From the NCBI GenBank assembly GCA_963691655.1, contig OY829330.1, forward strand, positions 16,092,815-16,156,814: DNA of 64,000 bases. Direction: 5' to 3'. Below are positions 24,083-34,449 of this stretch, piece by piece (position 1 is the stretch's first letter; every line of letters starts with the position of its first letter). The position numbers were made by a program, and so were the translations under genes. The stretch is from Toxonevra muliebris. Lineage: Eukaryota > Arthropoda > Insecta > Diptera > Pallopteridae. The notes under the pieces are model-generated. The model saw nothing but the letters and a program-made list of their open reading frames with translations. It made no database searches and had not been told where the DNA came from.

Positions 24083-24372
24083 GATAATCTAGTGGGTAGA
24101 GCACAAGACTTTCATTCGGAAGCTTCAGGTTCGATCCCCGTCTTTGTCTGGTGGTTAATTCTCATAACCTTCTTATATTAACTTTCAATATGAAGTGTAT
24201 GCGAATTATAAGAAAGTGTACAAGTACACATCTTGGTAATGGCAAAACCACCAAGTTGAAAAAAATTGCCACACCGTCGTTCGGAATCGGCGTTAACTGT
24301 AGGTCCAACTATGTGCTATCACAATGGGCCGTTCAGGCCTAAGTGTGTCTCTCGACAGACACTCTAACTTAT
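24083..24372 (+). mobile_element. tRNA-derived SINE
   Basis: The head resembles a tRNA gene with polymerase III promoter boxes: A-box-like TCTAGTGGGTAGAGC at about 24090 and B-box GGTTCGATCCC at about 24129. The body contains CCGTCGTTCGGAATCGGCG and AACTGTAGGTCC, a core shared with the SINEs at 47852 and 41713. It is not a functional tRNA: no acceptor stem closes. Confidence 0.75.
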
Positions 24373-24910
24373 CTTAACCATAATGGTATTGGCTAGATTT
24401 GTGGAGGTTGAGAAAGCTGTTTGTTCAGCCCCTGACACGGAAAATAGGAGTTCACCCAAACCTCCACGATTTCTGTATGTAGCTAAGTGTAGCAGGGGCA
24501 AATTTTTTCCAAGACTTCCTTTGTACTTTCCTAACTTATTTTTTGAAAGATCAGCCGAGTGTTTCATAAGTTGACCAGTCGTTGGCACGTCTAGCCAGGT
24601 TGAGTGTCCACGACACTGTTTCCTTAGGGCGAATAATTTTGATGACCATCAAGGTGGTTTTAATTCCCCTCTTGCTTTACTAGTGGGACACGCACAATCA
24701 GTGGCTTTATTGCATGATTTATTTTTCAGTTAATTGATAATATTGTTAAGTTTTTCAAAAGTATTAAAAATAAAAATAATAATAAATTATCGATTTATGT
24801 CGGACCAATATGTTTAGGACCGATATTTTCCATCACTACTTTATACATAATATTGCTAGGATTCCAAAAAGGGAATGCGTTGCAGGAAATTATGATCTTG
24901 GGACATATGT

Positions 24911-24962
24911 AGCATATGGGGAAAGAAATAAAAATTAGCATATGGGGAAAGAAATAAAAATT
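24911..24962. repeat. 26-bp perfect tandem duplication beside a FoxP splice donor
   Basis: Two identical 26-base copies (24911-24936 and 24937-24962, beginning AGCATATGGGG) lie in the FoxP intron. The nearer copy ends three bases from the donor GT at 24965-24964. On the gene strand this gives two CCCCATATGCT units after the donor. It looks like a recent local duplication. Confidence 0.9.
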
Positions 24963-24965
24963 TAC

Positions 24966-25967
24966 TTGTTTCATTTGTATCCATGGCAATATTGCTACTA
25001 TTATTGTTGCTGATGTTGTTCAGGGTGCCAGTAGCATTTAAATGTATTGGCCATGAGAAACTATCAATATCTGAACTACGATTGTTATCAGGATCATCTA
25101 TTGATGGTGATGAATGCTGATGTCGTTGGCGACGGTGATGTGATAATGTTGTTGATGATAATTTTTCTTGGTTTTGCTGTTTATTAGTCATATTCAGTGT
25201 TGTTGTCGCTGTACCTATTGGTGATGATAACATTGGTTCATCTTCATCTTTTGATTGTTCTTTTTGTATTTGAAATGTTTTTTCAATATTACTAATATTA
25301 ACTTTATTATTGTTGTTATCATCATCGTCGGTATTGCTATCAGCTACATTCTCATAAGTTTTATCGTTGCAGCTATCGACGTCATCGCTACAATGACTAG
25401 AACTATTATTATTACTGCTGATATTATTACAATTTTGTTGCTGTTCCTCATCATCATCAACTAGTTTTATTTTTTCCGCTGCTGCCACTTTAAATGATAA
25501 TTTTTGTTTTTGTCGTTGCTTTGCTGGTGTTTTCGTTAAAAGTTTTATTTGCTGCTTCGATTCAATTTCATCTAAGATGTTATTTTTGTTGCAGTTTGAG
25601 TTATTACTACTGCTGATCTTCTTACTTATGTTCTGTTGATTATTGTCGGTATTAAATGCATTTCTTTCTCTTTCTTCTTCATCTTCTACTTCTTGATTGT
25701 ATATTCTCAAATTAAGTTGCTGCTGCTGTAAACTGTTGTATTTTTGCGAAAAATGTTCTTCCTGTTCCTGCTGCTGATGTTTTTTTAATTCATAATTTGA
25801 TTCATAGTAATACTCTTCACTGTCAAATGATTGTTGTTGTTGCTGCTGTTGCTGTAAATGATGTTGCTGATCGTAACTGGCGGCATTATTGAAAAGCTGT
25901 GGTGCCGAAGGTGATAATACACGATGTATTTGTGTTTGAAAATCAAAATCCAAGGGTTTTACAAAAC
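24966..25967 (-). CDS. FoxP: FoxP low-complexity internal exon
   Basis: A 1002-base exon encoding about 334 residues rich in Gln, Asn, Ser and Asp, including an eight-Gln run near residue 40 and acidic DDDD patches. No folded domain is visible. The acceptor ATATTTTCAG precedes 25967 and the donor GTAAAT follows 24966. Both junctions are phase 1: the entry completes a Gly codon begun at 34450, and the exit base A joins CA of the next exon to give Thr. This phase agreement on both sides is the evidence that it belongs to FoxP. The region would be the N-terminal regulatory part, likely disordered. The open frame continues past the donor only by chance. Alternatively the exon could be isoform-specific; RNA data would decide. 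Confidence 0.85.
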
Positions 25968-26713
25968 CTGAAAATATTTTATGAGAAATCATGTCAATTT
26001 ATTCTTATAACAGCGAGAAAAATAAGTTTCAAACCGAATACAGAAATAAAAAGGCGCATATAGGGGAAAAGTGTGTAAGTTTTCGCAGCATGTAAGTTGC
26101 CGCATCGTGGATTCAGTAATTGGGCCGGTGCAACACTGCGCCACTGACTTTAATTTTTATAAAGTCATTTGACAAAAAAACATGACGCATCAGAGTCGTT
26201 CAGCAGCGTGGTATTCAGAACAATTGAAAAATTAAAAGAGAATTATTTTTTGGTAGTGATAATGTTGAAATTTTAATAACTTAATGGCGATTGGGCAAAA
26301 ATTGCGATTCAGTTCAACTTTTGGACGCCACAAGAAATGGCGGCGTAAGCTGTAACCATTTTTTCCATTTCTTGTGTATCTTCGCTGCTATTTAGAATCG
26401 ATATTTATCTATACCATTTGCATTGAGAAAACAAACAAACTATCTATTTTTGCACGAATTGTGAGTCCATTGTTGAGAGCAATTAATTAATTTTCCATTT
26501 GAATTTATTTCTTTTCAAGTATTTTTTTCAATCAAATAAATATATGTTTAATAAAATTGGAATAAATGCACTGAATTTAGCGGTTTTCATTCAGATTTCT
26601 CACTTCTCCAGTGCTTTTCGTAGTGCTGCAACTTATAAGATAAAATGGTAATTTTGGGACATTTCCGTAAATGAGGTATAATTTTTTTCTCATGAACCTA
26701 ATCGACTTGGTAT

Positions 26714-26976
26714 TGTAGTACAAAATTACATATGAACTTACTTTAGTTATTTATTTAATGGTTTTTGTAATGTATATGATAACTCAATATTGTTCAGAAA
26801 ATTATACTAGTCTTAAAACGATTATGCACGCGTGTTTTAACCCCAACGTCGTTTTTCTGCTCTCACTCTCTGGTTCTTGTAGAGTTACTCAAAATTATCG
26901 CTGCAAAGTCACTCAAATTATCTCTACAATTTGAGCTGCATTAGGATCACTACAGGGCAACTCGATGATCACTACA
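26714..26976 (-). repeat. 3' LTR of the gypsy element
   Basis: A 263-bp direct repeat of 33448-33702, clearly diverged from it, which suggests an old insertion. It contains ACACGCGTGC and several TGTAG(A/C)GAT-type repeats. The outer flank is GTAT at 26710-26713. Confidence 0.9.
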
Positions 26977-27018
26977 CCAGCCCCTCCGTAGTGTCTCTGG
27001 CGTGCTAGAGGTGCTTAA

Positions 27019-27880
27019 CCCTCTAACCTGTAAGGCTGCCCTGAGGCGGCCTTCATTCTATTTCAATGAATAGATAAGTGCAAAATTTATTTTTTCTTTG
27101 CCATTGCCACACACACAATTTGTGGTCAGTTTGTCAGTTTCTGCGATCACACGATTGTTCTTTATAACTATTTTAATGTGTACAAAGTGTTGTTTTGTGA
27201 CGAAAAATTATTGCCCATATTAAGTTTTTTATAAAAATTAAAAAAAAATATTTATAAGTCTCCAATTTTGGTGGGAATTTTTTGGTATGTAGATAGACAT
27301 ATTCACTTTCATAATTTGTTAGTGTTTGATGTAAATAAATAGTGATATGTGGCTTACGTAATATTTTGTGAAGGCAGCCTCAGGGCGGCCTTGCAGGTTT
27401 AAATCAAAATTTGTGTTTTTTTTGCAAATTACATATAGGGTGTAAAATTATTTTTCCCTAGATATACAATGGAGAGTGGTAATCGTAAAACAAAAAAAAT
27501 GACAGCTTGAGTACTTTTCAGCTATCATAATCGTTACGTTGGGCCCTGTGTTGCACAGTGTTATTTATTAACTTTTTTCTTTTTTTTCTTTTGAATAAAT
27601 AAAAAGTAAAATATAAATTTCATTACTAATTATTTTTATATCCAATTCTTTTAAGTTTGTGTTTAATAAACATTTATAGCAATGAAACAATGTTTTTTTA
27701 TTTTTTGGCCTTAACCCGCAAGGCCGTCTCAGGGCAGTTTTCGTTTTTTTCATCTAATTGCTAAACCCTAACACTAATCGAAAAATGGACTTCATATTTA
27801 TTTTTCCTTCATCAATGTTAACTGAAAACAAAAATTCTATTGCTTGTTTTTTTATTATTTCAATCTTGCGGGTTAGAGGG
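27019..27880. mobile_element. PiggyBac-type insertion inside the gypsy element
   Basis: CCCTCTAACCTGTAAGGC at the left is inverted as CTTGCGGGTTAGAGGG at the right. TTAA lies at 27015-27018 and 27881-27884. Inner repeats of GGC(A/T)GCC(T)(C)TGAGGCGGCC type occur near 27035, 27373 and 27720. At 862 bp with no transposase frame, it is non-autonomous. It lies between the gypsy integrase end and its 3' LTR, so it inserted later. Confidence 0.8.
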
Positions 27881-27904
27881 TTAAACAAAGAAATGTTTAA
27901 GAGC

Positions 27905-28590
27905 CTACTCTTCTTCCAGATCGTGTTGTTGTAGTGAGCGATCGACTTTATCTGGTTGACTCCAAAAGTGTTGAGCTGTTTGATAATGGATGGTTAGTTT
28001 GTTGGTAAACGGCGATTGGTTGTGACTTTTGTTTGGTGGTGGTTGAACGACGTTGTCCTCAATGAATGCTGATTTTAATCGGTCGATGAAAATATTCTTT
28101 GGTTTGTTGCCGACCATTACTTTATAGAACTTATCGTATCGTTTTATAACTTGAAATAGACCATAATATGGCTGCTGCAGTGGCATGTGCACGGTGTCGT
28201 TACGAATAAATACATATTTATATTGGCTGAGTGCTTTTTGGGTGAAAGGCTTTTCGTGTTACGATATGAAGTGTGTGTCGGTCTGATTCTTGCCATAAAA
28301 TGACGAAACTGTGTGACGAATTCAGTTTCATTGTGGAACGGTTCGTTTTCAACAAAAAACTCAAATGGCAAGAGTAACGTCCTGCCTAAAACGAGCTCTG
28401 CCGGTGTTGCTTTGATATCTTCTTTGAAAGTGGATCGTAAGTCAAGCATAACTAGTGGAAGTTCTTTTGACCAATTGTTTCCTTTGCATTTGAGTGCTGC
28501 TTTCATGACCCGGTGAAATCGTTCAATGAGGCTGTTTGCCTGAGGATGATATGCAGTTTCCTTCAAATGATAAATGGCGAGTCGTATGTT
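27905..28590 (-). pseudogene. Gypsy integrase C-terminal part
   Basis: The minus-strand frames 28566-28144 and 28192-27905 carry YHPQANSLIERFHR, the conserved end of the integrase catalytic core with its Glu, then the segment around TPAELVLGRTLLLPFEFF. After a frameshift near 28190 comes the C-terminal part (YGLFQVIKRYDK, IDRLKSAF). The zinc-binding domain and most of the catalytic core upstream are deleted, so no integration activity is possible. The family is Ty3/gypsy, most like the CsRn1/Kabuki group. Confidence 0.88.
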
Positions 28591-28689
28591 GAGTTGGTCG
28601 AATAGTTTGCATCTGATGACGGTAATGCGCTGACTATATCGATGTTGATATGGTCGAAATGTAACTAGCTGATTGTCTACGGTGTCAGT

Positions 28690-29087
28690 GGTACTTTATG
28701 TGTCTTTGGAATGTTGCACCGGCATTGCATAACCCAAATGTCATATGAGTAAACTCATGGTGTCGTTATTGACGTTTTTGGTATGTCATCTGGGTACACA
28801 GGGATCTGATGATAAGCTCGTTCAATGTCAATTGTTGAGAAGATCTTTTTTCCTGCGAAAACATAGTGAAAAGTTTGAATATTTGGAATAGGATACATAT
28901 CTTTTTCCGTAATTGAATTTAAAGCTCTATAGCCACCACATGTACCGGTTTTCTTTGGTGCCATGTGTAAAGGTACTCGAATTTCTCCTTTTCTGCTTCG
29001 GTTGAACTTTTGTGACAATGTGATGGATTTTTGGTGATTCTTGTATAATTTTATTTTCCTGTAGCGTGAAATTTGCTTTGAATTCAT
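28690..29087 (-). pseudogene. Gypsy reverse transcriptase N-terminal half
   Basis: In minus-strand order it carries VPLHMAPKKTGTCGGYRALN, KDMYPIPNIQTFHYVFAGK and FSTIDIERAYHQIPV, which contains the first catalytic Asp (motif A). After a frameshift at about 28757 come EFTHMTFGLCNAGATFQR residues. The sequence then breaks into unrelated frame, so the YxDD motif, RNase H and much of integrase are missing through an internal deletion near 28580-28690. Confidence 0.88.
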
Positions 29088-29600
29088 TTAACAGAGTTGC
29101 GTATTTGTTGTTGTAGTTTAATACTTTGATGCCTGCAACTTCGGTGTGTTTCAGCTTGTCGATTGATTGAAACTGCGTTGTTGTATCGATAACTATTTTG
29201 TTTGCGAAATCGACGATCAATTTGTGATGCACTGAAAAATCTGCTTCGATGATCGGTGTATGAACATTAGCTATTAAAAATGTCCAGTTGAATGCACGTC
29301 CCAAGTTAACTTGAAGTGTTTTGCTTATGAATGATTTAATTGGCGAGCCATTAGCGGTGAAAAGTTGTAAAAATGTTGATAGAAGGATATTTGCTGCTGG
29401 TGGCAAAAGTGAGAAATCTGCGCCTGTGTAGATTATGACAGTAGTGTTGGTGAGATTATCTTTTACGAAGAGACGTAGTGAATTGTTCGCAAATGTCTTC
29501 CTTGGCCCGGGCCATTAGTTTCTCGAATTTAGTTGACCTTGGATTTGTTGGCGGTTGTTAAAAAATTTGCAAGGCTCTTTACATTTACGTGAAGCTACGC
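28927..29600 (-). pseudogene. Gypsy CCHC knuckle and aspartic protease, catalytic Asp lost
   Basis: At about 29610-29560 the minus strand encodes a cysteine/histidine cluster of the FGVASRKCKEPC type, as at the end of CsRn1-like gag. The frame ending at 28927 includes the protease: the active-site motif reads YTGADFSLLP at about 29436-29406, where the family has Asp in place of Tyr. The Asp-to-Tyr change needs one base (GAC or GAT to TAC or TAT) and would kill the protease. The frame then runs towards the reverse transcriptase. Confidence 0.75.
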
Positions 29601-29637
29601 CGAATTTGAAATGGCACCAGCATGTATCGAAGTGAGA

Positions 29638-29866
29638 TCACTTGTTTAATATTTTTAATTTGGAAAAAATGTTTACAAATTTCTTCGAGTCTTGGCTTAG
29701 CCATGTTGGTGTTTGACTGCGTTGGCGATGTTGCTGGTTGGTGGTTTGAGCCCGAACTGGCGCTTGGGTAAATACGTGATTACTAATTTGCAAATAGTAT
29801 TGGATTTCGTCTATTTGCTGTTGCATGTGACGTAAGTCTGTGAATGGCGATTGAGACTGGACGGTA
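29638..29866 (-). pseudogene. Gypsy gag, distal fragment
   Basis: A Gln-rich stretch (TDLRHMQQQIDEIQYYLQ) continues the gag frame on the far side of the LINE insertion. It is joined in the ancestral element to the fragment at 32300-32660. Confidence 0.65.
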
Positions 29867-29867
29867 A

Positions 29868-32150
29868 TTTTTTTTTTTTTTAATTTTCCGCAACACACAG
29901 GGAATGCCCCTAATCATGCAAAGCATTGTGTTGGTGAGGAAAAGGGAGATAGATTAGTTGGGAGGGGGAAAGATAGAGAAATCACGATTCAGGGAAGCCT
30001 TCAACTTAGCAATGTCATAGGATTCAGGGAAAATATTCGCTGGAAGATTGTTCCACAAACGAACCGAGCGACTGAAAGATAAATTATCTCTGTAGTGGGT
30101 TATACGTAATATCACAGTCTTCACATGGAATTGATGGACCGTAGTTGAGATTCTAGTTGGTCGCGCAAAAGTATGGACGGCTGGGATAAAATAGTAGATA
30201 TCACGTGAGCATGGTCCATTAAAATAATATGGGGTAACACACTCCACATTACGGCGATGCGCCAAGGTTGCCAGTGAACTAGATATCTCGATGTTGTCGA
30301 TAAGTTTAACAACGCAATTTGAATACGGTCCAGCAGTTCGAGTGAAGACCGTGATTGCCCTGCCCACACATGTGAATTGTACTTCATTTTAGGTCGAATA
30401 AAGGTTATGTAAATTGTGCAGAGGTCAGATGGTGAAAAATATTTTTTGCAGCGTTTCAAAAGACCCAAGGATTTAGCTGCCTCTTTGGCGGTTTTAATAG
30501 TATAGTCATGTCAGCGTAGATCGCTTTGTACTGACATACCTAAAATTTCTAAACCATCTGTATCTGTGCAATTCCCACCACCTATACTCAAAATACTAAG
30601 AGAAGTTGAGAGATCGGGATGCACTCGCTTATGTAATAACAAACAACATTGGGAACATGAGCATTAAACTCTACTCGATTAGCGAGACCCCACTCATCAA
30701 TTAACTTAAGGTCGTGATTGAGTGTGGCATTAATGTTCTGCCGCATATTTTCAATTTGTCTGTAGTTAGACAAATTGAAAGAATATGAAGGACATATGTT
30801 TCTATCATCTGCAAAGGAGTATATTGGATTAAAAGTTAATGACAGAAGGTCATTAATAAAAATTAAGAATAACGTGGGAGACAGGACCGAATCCTGCGGA
30901 ACTCCAGCGTTGATAGCATGCTCATCAGAAGCAACACCATCGAGAAAACTCATTAGCCAACGGGTGAATTTACTACCGACACCATATGCAGATATTTAAG
31001 ATATTAGAGCCTTGTGCCAAACTCTGTCAAAAGCCTTAGAGATATCCAAAGCAACAACCTTGCTTTCGCTCAAGAGATGGAAACTTTGGCTCAACTTCTC
31101 TAAAAGAAGCGACATTAACCTCATCTGTCCCTCACAAAATTACCTTAATTGGTCCCTAGTGTATCATATATGATACAATTAATAAAAATGGATTACATCA
31201 ACACGTATAGTGTGTAGTTATTATGTTTATTATTCAAGATCAATTTACATTTTTAATGTTTTATTAATGACAAATTAAAAAAACGTCTTCTTTACTCCTG
31301 ACAGCAGCTTTACATGTTGCGTTAAACCAAGATTTGGTTTTGGGCTTTTCAGAAGATGAATTAATATTTCTGTCAAGAAAGCATAATTTCCAATTAAAAT
31401 TACGGAAGAAGTTGTTTAGTCCTGAATTACCCAGGGGAGCGAGCATTTGCCAAGCGTATTTTTCGTGGTGCGATGTCATAAAAAGATATAAAATGTTTTG
31501 ACGTTGACCATCAACACAGGGAATATGAGTCGGATCCTTCGCAATTTGAGTCAAGTTGTTTGACTCCGCGAAAAGCTTAACATATAAACTTACGGGAGTT
31601 GTGTGATTAGAATTCAGCCATTTGGAGTTATGTACATTAAAATCTCCAGCAACAATGATTTCACATTTTGGATAACTCTAAAATTTTTGAAATTGAATCA
31701 GAAAGGGAATCTAGTTTATTCATCGTAGACTCACTCTCTAAATTCGAACTCCGGTAAACGAAGCAGAAAAACATAATGTGTGAATTAATTTGGAACTTGA
31801 CTCAGATGGAGGTAAATTCTGCATCGTTTGTGAAGAATTGTTGCTGGTACAGGTACACACCATCCCTACGTTTAAAAAAATCGATACCACGATGGGCTGA
31901 AAACAATGGTAAAAGGTGGTACCCAGGCATGTGAAAGTCCAATAGGTCGACGCCTTCACACACCTGAGTTTCGCCTAGTGCCATAATGTGTGGTTTATGG
32001 ACATTAACGTATGAGTATAATGCAAAGAAGTTCGCTCTCAGTCCTCGGACGTTGCAAAAATCTAAGCGAAAATTTTCCGATAAATGAGACATGAAGGAAG
32101 TAAAAGTAAGAAAAAGAAAGAAAAAAGGAATATGGAGGGATACAATTGCT
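29868..32150 (-). mobile_element. APE-type LINE inserted in the gypsy gag, 5' truncated
   Basis: The minus-strand order is endonuclease, then reverse transcriptase, then a short 3' UTR and a poly(A) tail (T run at about 29870-29883 on the plus strand). The endonuclease starts near 32092 (FRLDFCNVRGLRANF, IMALGETQV) and continues through 31554-31264. The reverse transcriptase keeps motif A (ALDISKAFDRVWH at about 31075) and YSFADD (about 30800), with the thumb region to 29954. The section between endonuclease and motif A is deleted. The type is Jockey/CR1-like. The exact 5' junction and TSD could not be fixed. Confidence 0.85.
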
Positions 32151-32289
32151 TAGAATAAAACTGAGAAAATAACATTATAGGGCATTAAAGTAATATTAAG
32201 TTATGCCTTTATTTCAATGCATACTTTCTCAATATCATTAAAAACGACTGTGCCACCAACACACCAAAAAGACGGTGGATGGGTGCTGG

Positions 32290-32690
32290 CTGTGAGTAAA
32301 TCAGCTGAACTGTGTGAATTTGTCCCGTTGCTTCAATGATACGGTCAGCAATTTTTGCTACCGTTACCAATCCCATTTGGTCATCCGATGATAAAATAGA
32401 CCGTACTTTCTCAGTTACGTACCCAGAGTTGTTTTAGCAGGTCATCTCCCACTGAAGTGCCTGTTGCTTTTGTGCGCATCTCGTCTAATAGTTGTGAAGG
32501 TTTTTTGTCCAAATTCCTTGATAATGCGTTCCTTGAGCGTGGTGTACATGTTGCCGACTGGTTGTGTATTTATATATAAATCTTCTAATTTGTATATTAC
32601 TCTGGTCGGTAGTTGACCGATAATTGTGTTGTATTTATTTTTATCCGAATTGATATTCAACTCCAGACATTGATTGCTTCAAACGCTGAT
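32290..32690 (-). pseudogene. Gypsy gag, proximal fragment
   Basis: The minus-strand frame 32660-32442 has gag-like NKYNTIIGQLPTRVIYKLED. After a frameshift near 32430 it continues with SSDDQMGLVTVAKIADRIIE. This matches the capsid-region pattern of CsRn1-like gag. It is interrupted below about 32200 by the LINE. Confidence 0.75.
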
Positions 32691-33447
32691 TCGACTTGCC
32701 AGAACCTTTTGATTTTTTGATTGGTCATTTTATCGAAGTATCATAGAAATCAATAGCGGATTCGATGCAGGAAAAAAATTAAAAATTTGCACAAAAGCTT
32801 GTAAATTGCGCTTTAATAAGTGTTTTTTTTTTTAATTTACAGTCGATTTTATTTTTCTCTTATGTGCTAAGTACTTAATGTATATTAGAGTGCCATTTAG
32901 CTATATGGAGAATTTTTTTCGAAAAATCTATTGATGGTACTGCTACTGGTTCGTTTTACTCAAAAACTTATCTGTATAAAACTTCAGCTCAATTGGACAA
33001 GGGGAAGTGATGCCCCAAGAACTCCAAAATTTGGAAAAAACGGTTTTTATGCACAAAATTCATATTATATTGTTTATATCTCAGACATTTTCCATTTTAC
33101 ATAAAAAATGTCTTTACAAAATTTATGGATCTATCAGAGAGAAATAATTCACTCATGTAAATTTTTTCGGTATAATAACTGCTAAATAAAAGAAAAAATA
33201 AGCCGAAGTTACCCGATTAAATCTATATTATATTAAGTGCAAAACGGTTTATTAGGTTATGCTAAGCGCCGTTGTTGGTCGTTGTATCCTGTGTTCAAGA
33301 TGATTTTTAGATTTAGATCCGCAACAATAACGGGGTTTGTAAGAAACTGAAATTCCGCAATTTTGCACAGATCGACTGTATTTTTATAATTTTTTTTAAA
33401 CTTTTTGATCGAGAGATAAAAAATTATTGTAAGTCGGTGTTGCCAGT

Positions 33448-33702
33448 TGTAGTACAAAACTACATATGAAATTACTTTAGTTATTCATTTATTGGTTTTT
33501 GTAAAGTATATGATAATTCAATATTGATCAGAAAATTATACTAGTCTTAAAACTATTGTGCACGCGTGTTCTAACCCCAAATTCGTTATTCTGCTCTCAC
33601 TCTTGTAGAGTTACTGAAAATGATCGCTGTAGAGTCACTCAAATTATCGCTACAATCTGAGCTGCATTAGGATAACTACAGGGCGACTCGATGATCGCTA
33701 CA
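33448..33702 (-). repeat. 5' LTR of the gypsy element
   Basis: The 255-bp partner of the repeat at 26714. The primer-binding site begins at 33445 (minus strand), and GTAT at 33703-33706 completes the target duplication. Confidence 0.9.
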
Positions 33703-33956
33703 GTATTTTCAGCAAAATTGTAGCTGAGATTTACTTCTTTTTAACCTGTTTTCCTTTTCTACTACGAGTTATCGGCTTTAGAAAAAAATGCGGCAACTTA
33801 CAAACCTTTCCTCTATTATTGTACCTTAATCTCTTGCATAGTGGAACACCTTTGCGTCCTTGGAACGCCAGTCGCACTGGCTGATTCTATCTCACATGAA
33901 TCAGAATCTGAAGGGCAATACACTTTTCAAATTTAGTTACACCTTTTTAAATTCAT

Positions 33957-34435
33957 AATAAGCACATAAAATGGACAGACTTGTGACTGCATCTGTCAAA
34001 AATAATGAAACTCCAAAATTTATGCAACTACACGACTGCATGAATCCATTTGCAGTTGCGGTCGTATTAGAATTTGACAGCGAAAAAATCGAAAAAGGGA
34101 GAAGTAAGAGCAGATATACAAAACAGAAGAAGAATGAAGAGAAAAACTAATTCCATTCTCTCAACTGCCAACGCCAATCGAAAGTGAGTTTAATTTCAAT
34201 CAGAGAACGAACACGAGCAATAACCGTTCCTTTTCGTTTTGTTCCTGTCATTCATACATCGAGAAAACGAATACACTTTTGATTTGTGTATCGTTTGTGC
34301 TCATTTACATAATCACTAGAAATTACGAAAGGTTTTCACTCACTGAGAGAACGATTCGTGAAACGTACGGTCTATTTTCGTTCTTTGATTTTAATAATGA
34401 AGTCACAAGTCTGTAGTTTTTTATGTGTTTATGCC
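33957..34435. mobile_element. TIR element abutting a FoxP splice donor
   Basis: ACAGACTTGTGACT at 33975 is inverted at 34401-34414 (AGTCACAAGTCTGT). The outer parts AGCACATAAA and TTATGTGTTTATGCC continue the pairing. It is related to the element at 16335-17651 by the ACAGACTTG(T/C)GACT segment. It ends about 14 bases from the donor GT at 34449. Confidence 0.6.
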
Positions 34436-34449
34436 GTTTTGCGTTTTAC

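Larger units (their letters stand above)
26714..33702 (-). mobile_element. Ty3/gypsy retrotransposon with both LTRs, CsRn1-like, decayed
   Basis: Direct repeats at 26714-26976 and 33448-33702 begin TGTAG and end CTACA on the minus strand. They are flanked by the same GTAT (26710-26713 and 33703-33706). A primer-binding site starting TGGCAACACCGAC lies two bases inside the 5' LTR and resembles the complement of a tRNA-Trp 3' end, as in the CsRn1 group. In minus-strand order it holds gag, a CCHC-like knuckle, protease, reverse transcriptase (truncated), integrase end and 3' LTR. It is disabled by frameshifts, an internal deletion, a LINE insertion and a piggyBac-type insertion. Confidence 0.9.

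Noticed and set aside
24083..24150. A second tRNA gene
   Set aside because: Same reasoning: a tRNA-like head only, followed by the shared SINE core.
29868..32150. The LINE as an active element
   Set aside because: Motif A and FADD are intact, but the region between endonuclease and motif A is missing and several frames are broken.
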